Positions 9,881 through 18,464 of a stretch of DNA of 64,000 nucleotides are shown here, piece after piece. The notes under the pieces are model-generated. The model ran no database searches and was not told the origin of the DNA. It saw nothing but the letters and a program-made list of their open reading frames with translations. The DNA lies in the NCBI RefSeq assembly GCF_000797445.1, contig NZ_JSWF01000014.1, positions 1 through 64,000 of the forward strand, given 5' to 3'. A program made the translations under genes and the position numbers. Origin of the DNA: Lacinutrix jangbogonensis. GTDB lineage: Bacteria; Bacteroidota; Bacteroidia; Flavobacteriales; Flavobacteriaceae. The first letter of the stretch is position 1; every line of letters begins with the position of its first letter.

Positions 9881-10714
9881 TTATAAATCTCGCTTTAAAA
9901 GTAATCTGTAAGAAAAGAAAATAAATAGTGCAGACCAACCTAATACAATTGCTATTTCATACCAATGTACTGCGTAGTCGTAGCTTAAGTCTTGCCCAGC
10001 TACACTTGCGAGTTCTTTAACAGCGCCAAGTCTAGAGCCGGGTTCGTCTATTAAATTCCAAAGTGCTTTAAATGGTAAAAATTGATACACTTGATCTACT
10101 ATATCTGTATCTCGATAAAACCCTTTAAAAACCCAATAAGAAATAAATTCAAAAGCGAAGTACACTATTATTGCTCCAATAGCAAATGCAGATCTTTTAA
10201 TTAGCATACCTGAAAATAGACCTAGGCAAAAGAAACCAAAGAGCTTAATAAAGAAAGCAATTAAATATTCTAAATCAGAAAAAATGATGTTTGCTTCTGT
10301 ATAACTTGAAAAAATAAGGCCTAAAACTAAAGAGATAATAAAGACAAATATTGTTGAAATAAAGGCAAAAACAATTACAGTGTATACTTTAGATAAGATC
10401 CACTCTTTTTTACTCAAGCCATCAATTAAATTCTGTTTAATCGTTTTATTACTGTATTCATTGGCAACCATTGATACAATTACAATCAATAAGAAAAATT
10501 TCATTAATCCAGCAACAAACGTGTTAAAGTGCCATATGTATGGGAAATTAAAAATCCCTTGATCTGCTAAATGGAATTTAAAAACCCCAAAATCAAATTT
10601 TATGGCAGAGATTAATGCAATAGATGACAAGAGAATAAAATAAGCGAGTATTAATACTTTACTAGCTTTGTTATTCCACAATTTTATAAATTCTATATTT
10701 AAAAGTCTTAACAT
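9881..10714 (-). CDS. ABC-2 type transporter permease
   Basis: 277 residues, with about six hydrophobic segments (residues ~18-38, 62-84, 110-135, 150-170, 178-200, 252-270) and no ATPase motifs. The short N-terminal LLNIEFIKLWNNKASKVLIL, with the first helix directly after a cytoplasmic amphipathic stretch, is typical of ABC-2 family permeases, and so is the NEYSNKTIKQNLIDGLSKKEW loop segment. It lies 45 bases after the ATPase gene on the same strand and should form the membrane half of that exporter. Substrate is unknown; it is not clearly GldF. Confidence 0.85.
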   Translation of the reverse strand: MLRLLNIEFIKLWNNKASKVLILAYFILLSSIALISAIKFDFGVFKFHLADQGIFNFPYIWHFNTFVAGLMKFFLLIVIVSMVANEYSNKTIKQNLIDGLSKKEWILSKVYTVIVFAFISTIFVFIISLVLGLIFSSYTEANIIFSDLEYLIAFFIKLFGFFCLGLFSGMLIKRSAFAIGAIIVYFAFEFISYWVFKGFYRDTDIVDQVYQFLPFKALWNLIDEPGSRLGAVKELASVAGQDLSYDYAVHWYEIAIVLGWSALFIFFSYRLLLKRDL

Positions 10715-10759
10715 GATCTTTTGTTTTTATTCTGAAGTGATTTCAGTGATGATTAGTTT

Positions 10760-11656
10760 CTAGTTGTTATCTGTAAGCTGAAGAAATTGTTCTTCTAAAC
10801 TTTCCTTTCGCATCACTAAATGAGAAATATAAATACCATTTTCTACCAATTGTTTGTTGAATTCTGAAGCCGATAAAGGCGTCTTTAAAAAAGCAGTAAT
10901 TAGACCTTCTTTTTTTATGGTTTTTTCTATTGAAGCGTGTTGCTCTAAAAACTCAAGCAATTTTGGCTCGTCATCATATTTTAACTCAAAAAAACCATTA
11001 CTCGAAATCATTTCGTCTACACGACCAGAATATAATTTTTTACCTTTTCTAAGGACCACAACATGAGAACATACTTTTTCCACTTCATCTAATAAATGAG
11101 ATGCTAAAAGTATGGTGGTGCCTTGGCTTGCTATTTCTCTTATTATTTCTCTAATTTGATGAATACCTTGAGGGTCTAAACCGTTTGTAGGTTCATCTAA
11201 AATTAATATTTGTGGATCATTGAGCAGAGCAGAGGCGATAGCCAAACGCTGTTTCATACCTAAAGAATACGTGCTAAAATTACTATCCTTTCTTTCTGTA
11301 AGACCAACAAGTTCCAATTTTTCGTCTATTTTGGAATAATCAACACCTTTAATTTTACAAACCAATTTCAGGTTTTTGTAAGCAGACATGTATGGATAGA
11401 AATTTGGACGTTCTATAATAGCGCCAACTTTCTTTAAAGCTTCATGTGTGGAAATAGTGCCATTAAACCATTTAAAATCTCCACTAGTTTTATTTACTAC
11501 ATTTAAAGTAATACCTAATGTAGTTGATTTCCCGCTTCCGTTTGGGCCTAAAATACCGTAAACATTTCCTTTTTTAATAGTAAAAGATAAGTCGTTTACA
11601 GCAGTTAAATAGCCAAATTTTTTCGTTAAATTGTTAATTTGAAGGATGGTTTCCAA
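10760..11656 (-). CDS. ABC transporter ATP-binding protein
   Basis: 298 residues. Walker A GPNGSGKST (residues ~38-46), a Q-loop-like segment near IIERPNFYP, signature YSLGMKQRLAIA, Walker B LILDEPTNGLDP and the switch histidine in LLASHLLDEV are all intact. The ~70-residue C-terminal extension after the nucleotide-binding domain is common in ABC-2 exporters. It is paired with the permease downstream. Sequence features do not single out GldA, so only a general exporter function is claimed. Confidence 0.92.
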   Translation of the reverse strand: METILQINNLTKKFGYLTAVNDLSFTIKKGNVYGILGPNGSGKSTTLGITLNVVNKTSGDFKWFNGTISTHEALKKVGAIIERPNFYPYMSAYKNLKLVCKIKGVDYSKIDEKLELVGLTERKDSNFSTYSLGMKQRLAIASALLNDPQILILDEPTNGLDPQGIHQIREIIREIASQGTTILLASHLLDEVEKVCSHVVVLRKGKKLYSGRVDEMISSNGFFELKYDDEPKLLEFLEQHASIEKTIKKEGLITAFLKTPLSASEFNKQLVENGIYISHLVMRKESLEEQFLQLTDNN

Positions 11657-11737
11657 TATGATTGATTTTAATACTAAAAATTATAAAATATAATATTTAG
11701 GTGTTTGATATAAATGTAAGACGAATCTATTGAACTT

Positions 11738-11771
11738 TTGTTACACCATATCGTTATTTATCATAATTTTG
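11738..11771 (+). promoter_or_regulatory. Flavobacterial promoter (TTG-N23-TAATTTTG)
   Basis: TTG at 11738-11740 and TAATTTTG at 11764-11771 fit TTG-N17-23-TAnnTTTG. Transcription would begin about 10 bases before ATG 11788, which argues for the ATG rather than the in-frame TTG at 11782 as the start of the gene. Confidence 0.55.
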
Positions 11772-11787
11772 AATATTATCTTTGACT

Positions 11788-12846
11788 ATGAATGATTTGA
11801 AAATTTCGAAAAAGAAGCCTACATATCCAATTTGCACCAAATTGAATAGTTATTTGGATGAATACAATAGGAATACTAATGCGTCTATAAATTATGACGA
11901 TTTGTTACGTTTTCAAGGCTCTGTAACTGTTTATGATAAAAATGATAAAGACACCCTTTGGATTCGTGTATATTATAGTGAATTCGATAGAGCGGAAATA
12001 GATTTAAGTCTCAAGCGTGTGTACACTAAGCTACATAGTGATGGGAACGAAAAGACCATTCCATTTTTAAATATAGATGCGGTTGACTATTGCACTTTTG
12101 GAAATTCTAAACCCTTTCGAGTAAAAGTCAGGAATATATTAAATGATAATTACACTTATTTTTACGTAAAAAAGGCTGACGCTTCTCGTGTTTATGGACT
12201 GGAATTAGAGCACATGCTATCGCCCTATAACTTGAATTTTATGGTGTATAAGGAGACCCTTGTAGAAGAGCATATTTCAGGAATTCCAGGAGATGAGTTT
12301 ATAGAGAATATATTGCCAGAGTGTACTTCGTCTGAGAAATCGCAAATAGCAAAGGAGTTTGTAAAGTTTAACGAACGTTGTATGATTAGGCTTCTTGGAG
12401 ATATGCGGTCTTACAATTATGTAATTGTGCCCACTCATGATTTCGATCATGTGGTATATAAAATTAGAGCTATAGATTTCGATCAGCAATGCTACGAAGG
12501 AAAATTTAATGTATACAGACCGCAGTTTTTTAAAGAGAATTTAACAATGGTGCAATTGGTTTCTGAGAAATTTCAGAAAGAATCAATAGATCAATATAAA
12601 ATTGAAGAGCGTTCTATTGTTGCAAAACGTATGATTAGTTTTAATGATAGGATAGAAGCCCTTTTAAATTGTATGATTAATGATGAAATTTCAAATGATA
12701 AAAATGTAAAAATGCTTAAATCTAAAATCTATGACTATACATTAGATCTAAAATTTAAAAGAAGTAGAAATATGGGAAGCATCTTAAAAAATGCTTTATA
12801 CTATGTAAAGCGTAATTATGAAAATGTAAATACTAAACATTTTTAA
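11788..12846 (+). CDS. Conserved Bacteroidota protein of unknown function with kinase-like motifs
   Basis: 352 residues from ATG 11788; an in-frame TTG two codons earlier is less likely given the promoter. Soluble, no signal peptide. I do not recognise a named family. Order of visible features: FYVKKADASRVYGLELEHM (a lysine strand followed by a glutamate helix), VEEHISGIPGDEFI (hinge-like), then LLGDMRSYNYVIV and RAIDFDQQ. The last two resemble the GDxxxxN catalytic loop and the D-F-D metal site of aminoglycoside phosphotransferase/HipA-type kinases. The N-terminal ~110 residues are unassigned. It stands alone between divergent and convergent neighbours. Kinase fold is inference. Confidence 0.7.
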   Translation: MNDLKISKKKPTYPICTKLNSYLDEYNRNTNASINYDDLLRFQGSVTVYDKNDKDTLWIRVYYSEFDRAEIDLSLKRVYTKLHSDGNEKTIPFLNIDAVDYCTFGNSKPFRVKVRNILNDNYTYFYVKKADASRVYGLELEHMLSPYNLNFMVYKETLVEEHISGIPGDEFIENILPECTSSEKSQIAKEFVKFNERCMIRLLGDMRSYNYVIVPTHDFDHVVYKIRAIDFDQQCYEGKFNVYRPQFFKENLTMVQLVSEKFQKESIDQYKIEERSIVAKRMISFNDRIEALLNCMINDEISNDKNVKMLKSKIYDYTLDLKFKRSRNMGSILKNALYYVKRNYENVNTKHF

Positions 12847-12939
12847 TCGAAAACAAATCCTTTAGAACTTTACTCTATGTTTTCCTTGAGATTATCATTC
12901 TTGTATAAAACGTAGATTTATGATTTCAAATTAAAAATA

Positions 12940-13065
12940 ATGGCATTGCTTAATGTGGGAATTTTGAGTATGTATTTTTTTGGTTTTTCTTACAAATGTC
13001 AAAATAAAGCATGCGAAATAGCCGTTTTACAATGTATAGAAAGCTGTTGCTTTAAAAAACATTAA
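12940..13065 (+). CDS. Possible 41-residue cysteine-rich small protein
   Basis: ATG at 12940 opens a 41-codon frame (MALLNVGILSMYFFGFSYKC ...) ending at TAA 13063-13065. A hydrophobic N-terminal stretch of ~17 residues is followed by five cysteines (C20, C25, C32, C36, C37). It occupies most of the 215-base gap and overlaps the 3' end of the converging gene by 4 bases. No clear promoter or ribosome site supports it, so it could be chance. Confidence 0.3.
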   Translation: MALLNVGILSMYFFGFSYKCQNKACEIAVLQCIESCCFKKH

Positions 13066-13583
13066 TTCCAATGTTCATCGAAATCTAAATTGTCGTAATC
13101 GTCAATATTATAATCGTCATCATCATCATCATCATCAAATTCTCCATTTTTTTCTGCTTCAAATATTTTTTCTGGAGCATCGTCGGGTACTTGGCCTTGA
13201 ACAAACATTAAATTAGGATAATCTACACCTTCGGTTTCTTCAGCAATTTCAGCTAATTCCACGTAAAAAGTCCACATATTTAAAAAGTCGTAAACGTAAA
13301 TAAGTTTAGTTTGCGCCTCATGAACAGTATCAGATAGTTTAGCTTCGTTCATTAAACGCACTTGGTTCATGCCTTCACTCATGTCAAAAAGTGAAAACTC
13401 TTCACCTTGATTCCATTCGTCGTCACTTAAATAAAAGGAAGCCACTTCTGTGCCATCAAAACCAAAAGACTGCGTTATAATATTATGCAAATCTTCCATT
13501 GTGTCTGTTTCTTTAATCTCTAAATCGCGAAACACATCGTCTTCGGTATCGTTGTCTAAAATGACTCTAAATCTGTAAATCAT
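13062..13583 (-). CDS. Plasmid pRiA4b ORF-3 family protein
   Basis: 173 residues. The opening MIYRFRVILDNDTEDDVFRDLEI, then LHNIITQSFGFDGTEVASFYL and the FYVELAEI segment, match the pRiA4b ORF-3-like family (PF07929), found mostly as stand-alone proteins of unknown function in Bacteroidota. The tail carries an unbroken run of nine aspartates (FDDDDDDDDDYNIDDYDN-like) before the final EHWN, making it very acidic. A -7 promoter element lies 19 bases upstream. It is convergent with the kinase-like gene. Function unknown. Confidence 0.85.
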   Translation of the reverse strand: MIYRFRVILDNDTEDDVFRDLEIKETDTMEDLHNIITQSFGFDGTEVASFYLSDDEWNQGEEFSLFDMSEGMNQVRLMNEAKLSDTVHEAQTKLIYVYDFLNMWTFYVELAEIAEETEGVDYPNLMFVQGQVPDDAPEKIFEAEKNGEFDDDDDDDDYNIDDYDNLDFDEHWN

Positions 13584-13601
13584 AAACTAATAATTGGTTT
13601 G

Positions 13602-13609
13602 CAAAGGTA
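13602..13609 (-). promoter_or_regulatory. Probable -7 promoter element
   Basis: Minus-strand TACCTTTG matches TAnnTTTG and sits ~19 bases before ATG 13583, in the gap after the ctaA stop. No TTG is found at the right distance upstream. Confidence 0.45.
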
Positions 13610-13619
13610 CGATTGTCTT

Positions 13620-14669
13620 CTATCTTTCCTTTGAAATAAAAATACTTTTACGCCTGTTTTCTAAATATACATAAAATTGAATTCCGAATAAAACTGTAGC
13701 AATCACCAAATGTAAAGGTTGTGATAAAAATGGAAAGTCGAAATAATACATCGCAATGCCTGAAATCACTTCAAAAATAATACAAATAAGAGCCAATGTT
13801 ATTTTGTTGTAACCTAACGCTAAACTTCTATTTCTAATGTATAACCAAGCGTTTGTAAAAAAAACTACAAACGAAAAGGAACGGTGTACATAAAACTGTA
13901 ATGTTGGGTTTTGCATCCATAATTCCTTTATATAGCCAATACTCTTTACTTGTTCGTCTACGTGATGTCTAACTTGTGTTCCCAAAATAATTTGAATAAG
14001 TGATAACAGAATAGCAAATAGTAAAATATTTTTAAATTTTGAATCTATAATTTGATTTTTAAAGCGCGTTTTAGCTGCGAAAATAATGTACAATATAAAG
14101 GCAACTATAACCAAAGCCATAACCATATGGATGGTGATTTTATGTGGTGCTAAATTACTGTCTACAACTGTTTTTCCCAACCAAGCTTGAAAAGCCATAC
14201 CAAAAACAGTGAGAATAGAAAGTATAGTAATCCATTTGTTTTTTCGCCAAAACCAAAAGGAAATAATTGTAAAAATTAATATTGGGATACCAGACAATGC
14301 TCCTGCTAAACGATTAATATATTCCACCCAAGTATGTACTGCATTAAAAGTAGCATAGTCGTGTTTTGTATAGGGTTTCCAGTTGTTGAGATCTATTTTT
14401 TGAGAAGATTTAAATGCGGTTTCGGCAACTAAAAGACCTTCGTTTTTTATAATAACAATACCTTTTTTGTAATCGTGATTTGCTTTAAAATCTAAATCTG
14501 AAGCTTGTGTTGGTGGAATATAATAACCAAAACATTTTGGCCAATCTGGACAGCCCATTCCAGAACCTGTCATGCGCACTACAGCTCCGGCTATAATTAC
14601 TAAATAGATTAAAACTAATGCGGTTTTCGCTATGGTTCTAAAGTGTTTTTTTATACTCATTTTGTACAA
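13620..14669 (-). CDS. ctaA: Heme A synthase (COX15/CtaA family)
   Basis: 349 residues (346 if translation begins at the fourth codon, MSIKKHF). Converts heme O to heme A for aa3-type cytochrome oxidase in the inner membrane. Eight hydrophobic segments; diagnostic GAVVRMTGSGMGCPDWPKC near residue 27, HTWVEYINRLAG, FQAWLGKTVV, HMVMALVIV, ILGTQVRHHVDE, HRSFSF and QPLHLVIATV supply the conserved histidines. The first loop has one Cys-x6-Cys-like pair region (CPDWPKC). It follows cca with an 11-base gap and is the last gene of a five-gene operon. It implies aerobic respiration. Confidence 0.95.
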   Translation of the reverse strand: MYKMSIKKHFRTIAKTALVLIYLVIIAGAVVRMTGSGMGCPDWPKCFGYYIPPTQASDLDFKANHDYKKGIVIIKNEGLLVAETAFKSSQKIDLNNWKPYTKHDYATFNAVHTWVEYINRLAGALSGIPILIFTIISFWFWRKNKWITILSILTVFGMAFQAWLGKTVVDSNLAPHKITIHMVMALVIVAFILYIIFAAKTRFKNQIIDSKFKNILLFAILLSLIQIILGTQVRHHVDEQVKSIGYIKELWMQNPTLQFYVHRSFSFVVFFTNAWLYIRNRSLALGYNKITLALICIIFEVISGIAMYYFDFPFLSQPLHLVIATVLFGIQFYVYLENRRKSIFISKER

Positions 14670-14680
14670 TAGTACCTTAA

Positions 14681-16099
14681 TTAATCTGAAATTTTCAATC
14701 CTAAAGCTTTTCCTTTTTCTATCATTAAGTTAAAAGCTGCTTCGTGTTCGTTTGGGATTTCTCCTTCTAAAATGGCTTCTTTTATAGCTTCTTTAATAAT
14801 TCCTATTTCTCTAGAAGGTTTTAGATTAAAAGCCTTTATAATTTCTTCTCCAGAAATAGGTGGTTGGAAATTGCGAACGTGATCTTTCTCTTCAACCTCA
14901 ATTATTTTTTCTCTAACAATTTTAAAATTGTTATGGTATTTGTTAAATTTCTTTGGATTCTTGGTTGTAATATCTGCTTCGCAAAGCGTCATTAAATCAT
15001 CTACATATTCACCAGCATCGAATACCAAACGGCGCACGGCAGAATCGGTTACAACGTCTTGAGCCAATACAATTGGTCGTGAACTCATAAATACTAGTTT
15101 CTGAACGCATTTCATTTTTTCATTTAATGGCATTTTCAAGCGTTTGAACAAATGATATACCATTTTGGAGCCTTCGAACTCATGAGCATGAAAGGTCCAG
15201 CCTACTTTTTTGCTAAATTTTTTCGTTGGTGCTTTTCCAATATCGTGGAGCAGTGCAGCCCAACGCAACCAAACGTCGTTTGTGTGTTTAGCAATATTAT
15301 CAACAACTTCTAGCGTGTGATAAAAATTGTCTTTATGTTTTTGTCCTTCAACTTCATCAATACCTTTCAAGGCTGTTAATTCTGGAAGGATGTATTTTAA
15401 TAATCCTGTTTCTTCTAATAATAGAAACCCAACAGAAGGTATTTTACTTTCTAATATTTTATTAAGCTCTACAACAATACGTTCGTTAGTAATTATCTTA
15501 ATACGTTCGTTATTTCTAGTAATAGCATCAAGCGATTTTTTTTCAATTATAAATCCTAATTGTGTCGCAAACCTAATCGCTCGCATCATGCGCAAAGGAT
15601 CGTCGCTATACGTAATATCTGGATCTAAAGGCGTACAAATATTTTTGTGTTCTAAATCTTCAACACCATTAAAAGGATCTAATAAATCACCAAAATTTGC
15701 TTCAGATAAATCTAAAGCTAAAGCATTAATGCTAAAATCGCGTCGGTTTTGGTCGTCTTGCAACGTACCATTTTCTACTACTGGATTTCGGCTATCTTCA
15801 TTATAAGATTCTTTTCGTGCGCCTACAAATTCGACTTCAATGGCATCAAGCTTAAGCATTGCAGTACCGTAGGTTTTAAATACTTGAACTTTTGGTTTGT
15901 TCGGTAAGTTTTTAGCAACTTGTCTGGCTAATGCTATTCCGCTACCAATGGCAACCACATCAATATCTTTTGCATCACCACGTTGTAATAAATAATCGCG
16001 TACAAAGCCTCCAATAACATAGCTATCGAGGTTTAATTCTGCAGCAGATTTTGAGATTACTTTAAAGATGTTGTGTTGCAGTGCTTCTTTGTGATTCAT
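14681..16099 (-). CDS. cca: CCA tRNA nucleotidyltransferase / poly(A) polymerase family with HD domain
   Basis: 472 residues. N-terminal nucleotidyltransferase domain with [11 protein letters not shown] (motif A) and [10 protein letters not shown]; then [17 protein letters not shown] and the RNA-binding linker; residues ~255-380 hold an HD hydrolase domain ([19 protein letters not shown]). Length and order fit the HD-containing CCA-adding enzymes of Bacteroidota, which complete tRNA 3' ends; this matters here since tRNA genes in the group often lack encoded CCA. It sits between tsaC (16-base gap) and ctaA (11-base gap). Confidence 0.92.
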   Translation of the reverse strand: MNHKEALQHNIFKVISKSAAELNLDSYVIGGFVRDYLLQRGDAKDIDVVAIGSGIALARQVAKNLPNKPKVQVFKTYGTAMLKLDAIEVEFVGARKESYNEDSRNPVVENGTLQDDQNRRDFSINALALDLSEANFGDLLDPFNGVEDLEHKNICTPLDPDITYSDDPLRMMRAIRFATQLGFIIEKKSLDAITRNNERIKIITNERIVVELNKILESKIPSVGFLLLEETGLLKYILPELTALKGIDEVEGQKHKDNFYHTLEVVDNIAKHTNDVWLRWAALLHDIGKAPTKKFSKKVGWTFHAHEFEGSKMVYHLFKRLKMPLNEKMKCVQKLVFMSSRPIVLAQDVVTDSAVRRLVFDAGEYVDDLMTLCEADITTKNPKKFNKYHNNFKIVREKIIEVEEKDHVRNFQPPISGEEIIKAFNLKPSREIGIIKEAIKEAILEGEIPNEHEAAFNLMIEKGKALGLKISD

Positions 16100-16115
16100 T
16101 GTCTTTGCTAACTAG

Positions 16116-16676
16116 CTATTCGCGAATAATCTTAATACCGCTACTATTACTTAGTTTAATAATTGTTGAAGGATTTCCTCCATTTTTTTGTTGCTGCAAA
16201 TTTACGACATAATCCACACCTTTTAAAACCACTTCATCTATTTCTTTAAAGGATTTAGGTGTTGGTTTTCCTGAGAGATTTGCAGATGTAGAAACTATTG
16301 GTCTCCCAAAATACCTAATCATTTTTTTACAAAAATCATGATCTACAATTCTTATGGCTAAAGTATTATCATGAGCTATTAAATTTTCTGCAACTCCGGC
16401 TGGATTATCATAAATAACTGTGGTAGGTTTATCGGCAATATCTAAAATAGTATAAGCCATTCTTGGCACATTATCTACATGCCTTTCAAGCATACCATAA
16501 TTATTTACTAAACAAATAAGTGCTTGACTATCATCTCGCTGTTTAAGTTTATATATTTTCTCTACAGCTTCTGCATTTGTTGCGTCGCAGCCAATGCCCC
16601 AAACAGTATCTGTTGGGTATACTATTAATCCTCCACGTTTTAATACTTCTATAGCTTTATTGATTTCTTCTTTCAT
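16116..16676 (-). CDS. tsaC: L-threonylcarbamoyladenylate synthase (TsaC/YrdC type)
   Basis: 186 residues, the short TsaC form without the extra Sua5 C-terminal domain. YPTDTVWGIGCDATN, KIYKLKQRD, the NNYGML segment and PIVSTSANLSGKPTP are the family's ATP and threonine/bicarbonate-binding blocks. The enzyme makes the TC-AMP intermediate for t6A37 of ANN-decoding tRNAs in the cytoplasm. It begins 6 bases after the FkbM methyltransferase gene stop, so it is in the same operon; clustering with cca gives a small tRNA maturation pair. Confidence 0.93.
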   Translation of the reverse strand: MKEEINKAIEVLKRGGLIVYPTDTVWGIGCDATNAEAVEKIYKLKQRDDSQALICLVNNYGMLERHVDNVPRMAYTILDIADKPTTVIYDNPAGVAENLIAHDNTLAIRIVDHDFCKKMIRYFGRPIVSTSANLSGKPTPKSFKEIDEVVLKGVDYVVNLQQQKNGGNPSTIIKLSNSSGIKIIRE

Positions 16677-16682
16677 TATTTT

Positions 16683-17444
16683 TTATGGTAATTTCATTAG
16701 TGCTTTGTTGAAAAAAACCAAGGTGCCTTCGGTACATGTATATAGAATAAAATCATTAAATTCGTTAATGGCTTTAATAACGGTATAAGCACACTTGGGT
16801 TTCATTCTATCGTGTGTTTCAACGTAAATAACTTTAACTTTTGGAAGCCAATCTTGATAATTAGATTCAAAAAGTTCCATTTCAGCGCCTTCAATATCAA
16901 TTTTTAAGATATCTACTGTGTCCCAATTTTTATCTTTAATGATTTGCGATACAGTAACCGCTTCTACGTCATAATTGTCATCTTGATTAACTTCTTTTAT
17001 TACAAAGCTATTTGTTGCTTCGTAAGGGTTTTCAACTTTAAAAAACGCATGTTTATTAAATAACCCTTTTTTTATAATTTCAAAGTTTGAGAAACCTTTT
17101 AAGTTTTTTTCTATCATTTCTGCATTCCCACCGTCAATTTCTACAGCTACAATATCTGCATCTGGATATCTAAATTTAAAAAATAAGGAAGCGAAACCTG
17201 TATTAGCACCAGCATCTATTATTGTTTTTGGTGTAAATGTTAAATCAATATTATATATTTGGGTGATAAAAACTTCTTCAAAAGTTTCAAAATCTTTTGT
17301 GTTTTTTCTAAAATGCAGTGTTCTTTTTCGTTTGTTTGAGTACACTGTTTCCTTTTCTTTTTTTAAACCATTGAAAAGCTTTAAAGCATCAAAAAAATTA
17401 AAATTTCCTTTTAGTTTCTTTATCGTTTTTAATTGTGCTAACAT
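16683..17444 (-). CDS. FkbM family methyltransferase
   Basis: 253 residues. Class I SAM-dependent methyltransferase: IIDAGANTGFASLFF (motif I, residues ~77-91), VAVEIDGGNAEMI (acidic residue binding ribose), VDILKIDIEGAEMELF (FkbM hallmark) and YVETHDR. In envelope gene clusters such proteins O-methylate sugars of surface glycans; the preceding GT2 gene (10-base gap) supports that, although the exact substrate is unknown. Confidence 0.88.
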   Translation of the reverse strand: MLAQLKTIKKLKGNFNFFDALKLFNGLKKEKETVYSNKRKRTLHFRKNTKDFETFEEVFITQIYNIDLTFTPKTIIDAGANTGFASLFFKFRYPDADIVAVEIDGGNAEMIEKNLKGFSNFEIIKKGLFNKHAFFKVENPYEATNSFVIKEVNQDDNYDVEAVTVSQIIKDKNWDTVDILKIDIEGAEMELFESNYQDWLPKVKVIYVETHDRMKPKCAYTVIKAINEFNDFILYTCTEGTLVFFNKALMKLP

Positions 17445-17454
17445 AAATGATGAA

Positions 17455-18357
17455 TTAAAATTTTATTTTTTGTTTTTGTTTAAGACTTTTAGTGATCGAA
17501 GCACCTTTTAATATTACTGGTAATAAGAACCATTTCTTTGGTTTTATTAAAAAGGTTAAACAATAATAGAGTTTAATAAATAGATATTTTGAAAAAGAAT
17601 AATTTTTATTAATGATATAGATATACGATAAAAATCCTTCTTTACTTATAGCTTTAGACGTTCCTGTGCTTGCACCTTGATAGTGAGTAATTTTCGAGCT
17701 AGGCACTAAAACACTTTTAAAATTAAGTTGTTTTAATCTATGACAGATATCCATTTCTTCAAAATAGAGAAATATATTAGTGTCAAAACCACCAACTGAA
17801 GCAAAAGCACTACTTCTAAAAAACATAAAAGCACCATTAACAAAATCTACATCAACAGGAGCAGTATATGTTTTTTTTCTTTTTGGATGCGTCTTTGGGA
17901 AGTATTTCTCTAAAAAACTTCTGCCTAAAATTAGTTTTCTAATACCTTTATTATGATCAAATGATATAACATGTTCATCATACTCATTATAATTTTGAGC
18001 AGTAGATACTCCAACAGAATTATTATCTTCCATATAATCGAAAAGAAGCCCTAGACAGTCATTTTTAAGCATTGCATCGTTGTTTAAAAACAATGTGTAT
18101 TTGGAGCTCGAAAATTGAGCACCTAACATGTTTCCGCCACCAAAACCAGTGTTAATGATACTGCGATGTAACTGGATATTTTCTTTTTTCGGAAAATTGC
18201 TTTTGAGATAATTATAATCCTCAACTTCAGAATTGTTATCGATTACAATAATGTTGTAAGACAAATTTACACGTGTATTAACTATTACAGATTGAATACA
18301 GTCAATGGTGTACTTTGCAGTATTATAGTTTATAATGATTACCGAAATGTCTTTCAT
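17455..18357 (-). CDS. Glycosyltransferase family 2 (rhamnosyltransferase WbbL-like)
   Basis: 300 residues. VIIINYNTAKYTIDCIQS opens a GT-A fold; LFLNNDAML gives the metal-binding D region and VDFVNGAFMFFR and LYFEEMDICHRLK are the usual acceptor-side blocks of WbbL/rhamnosyltransferase-like GT2 enzymes. A basic hydrophobic C-terminus (FLIKPKKWFLLP) suggests membrane association. First gene of the minus-strand operon into FkbM-tsaC-cca-ctaA, divergent from the 316-residue pair. Likely transfers a sugar onto a surface glycan; donor unknown. Confidence 0.88.
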   Translation of the reverse strand: MKDISVIIINYNTAKYTIDCIQSVIVNTRVNLSYNIIVIDNNSEVEDYNYLKSNFPKKENIQLHRSIINTGFGGGNMLGAQFSSSKYTLFLNNDAMLKNDCLGLLFDYMEDNNSVGVSTAQNYNEYDEHVISFDHNKGIRKLILGRSFLEKYFPKTHPKRKKTYTAPVDVDFVNGAFMFFRSSAFASVGGFDTNIFLYFEEMDICHRLKQLNFKSVLVPSSKITHYQGASTGTSKAISKEGFLSYIYIINKNYSFSKYLFIKLYYCLTFLIKPKKWFLLPVILKGASITKSLKQKQKIKF

Positions 18358-18431
18358 AATTACAAATGTAAATAATCATTAAAGATTTTTAACTTGTTTA
18401 TTAAACTTTTAGAATAGTCCATAAAAATAGA

Positions 18432-18439
18432 TACTTTTG
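18432..18439 (+). promoter_or_regulatory. Possible -7 promoter element for the 316-residue gene pair
   Basis: TACTTTTG matches TAnnTTTG, 25 bases before ATG 18465 in the 107-base divergent gap. The opposite strand carries TACATTTG (18363-18370) just before the divergent GT2 start. Neither has a TTG at the expected spacing. Confidence 0.35.
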
Positions 18440-18464
18440 TAATGGTATAAAAACTATCATTAAT

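Noticed and set aside
10760-11656. Naming the ABC ATPase gldA
   Set aside because: General ABC-2 exporter motifs only; no GldG-like partner nearby and no GldA-specific feature I can point to.
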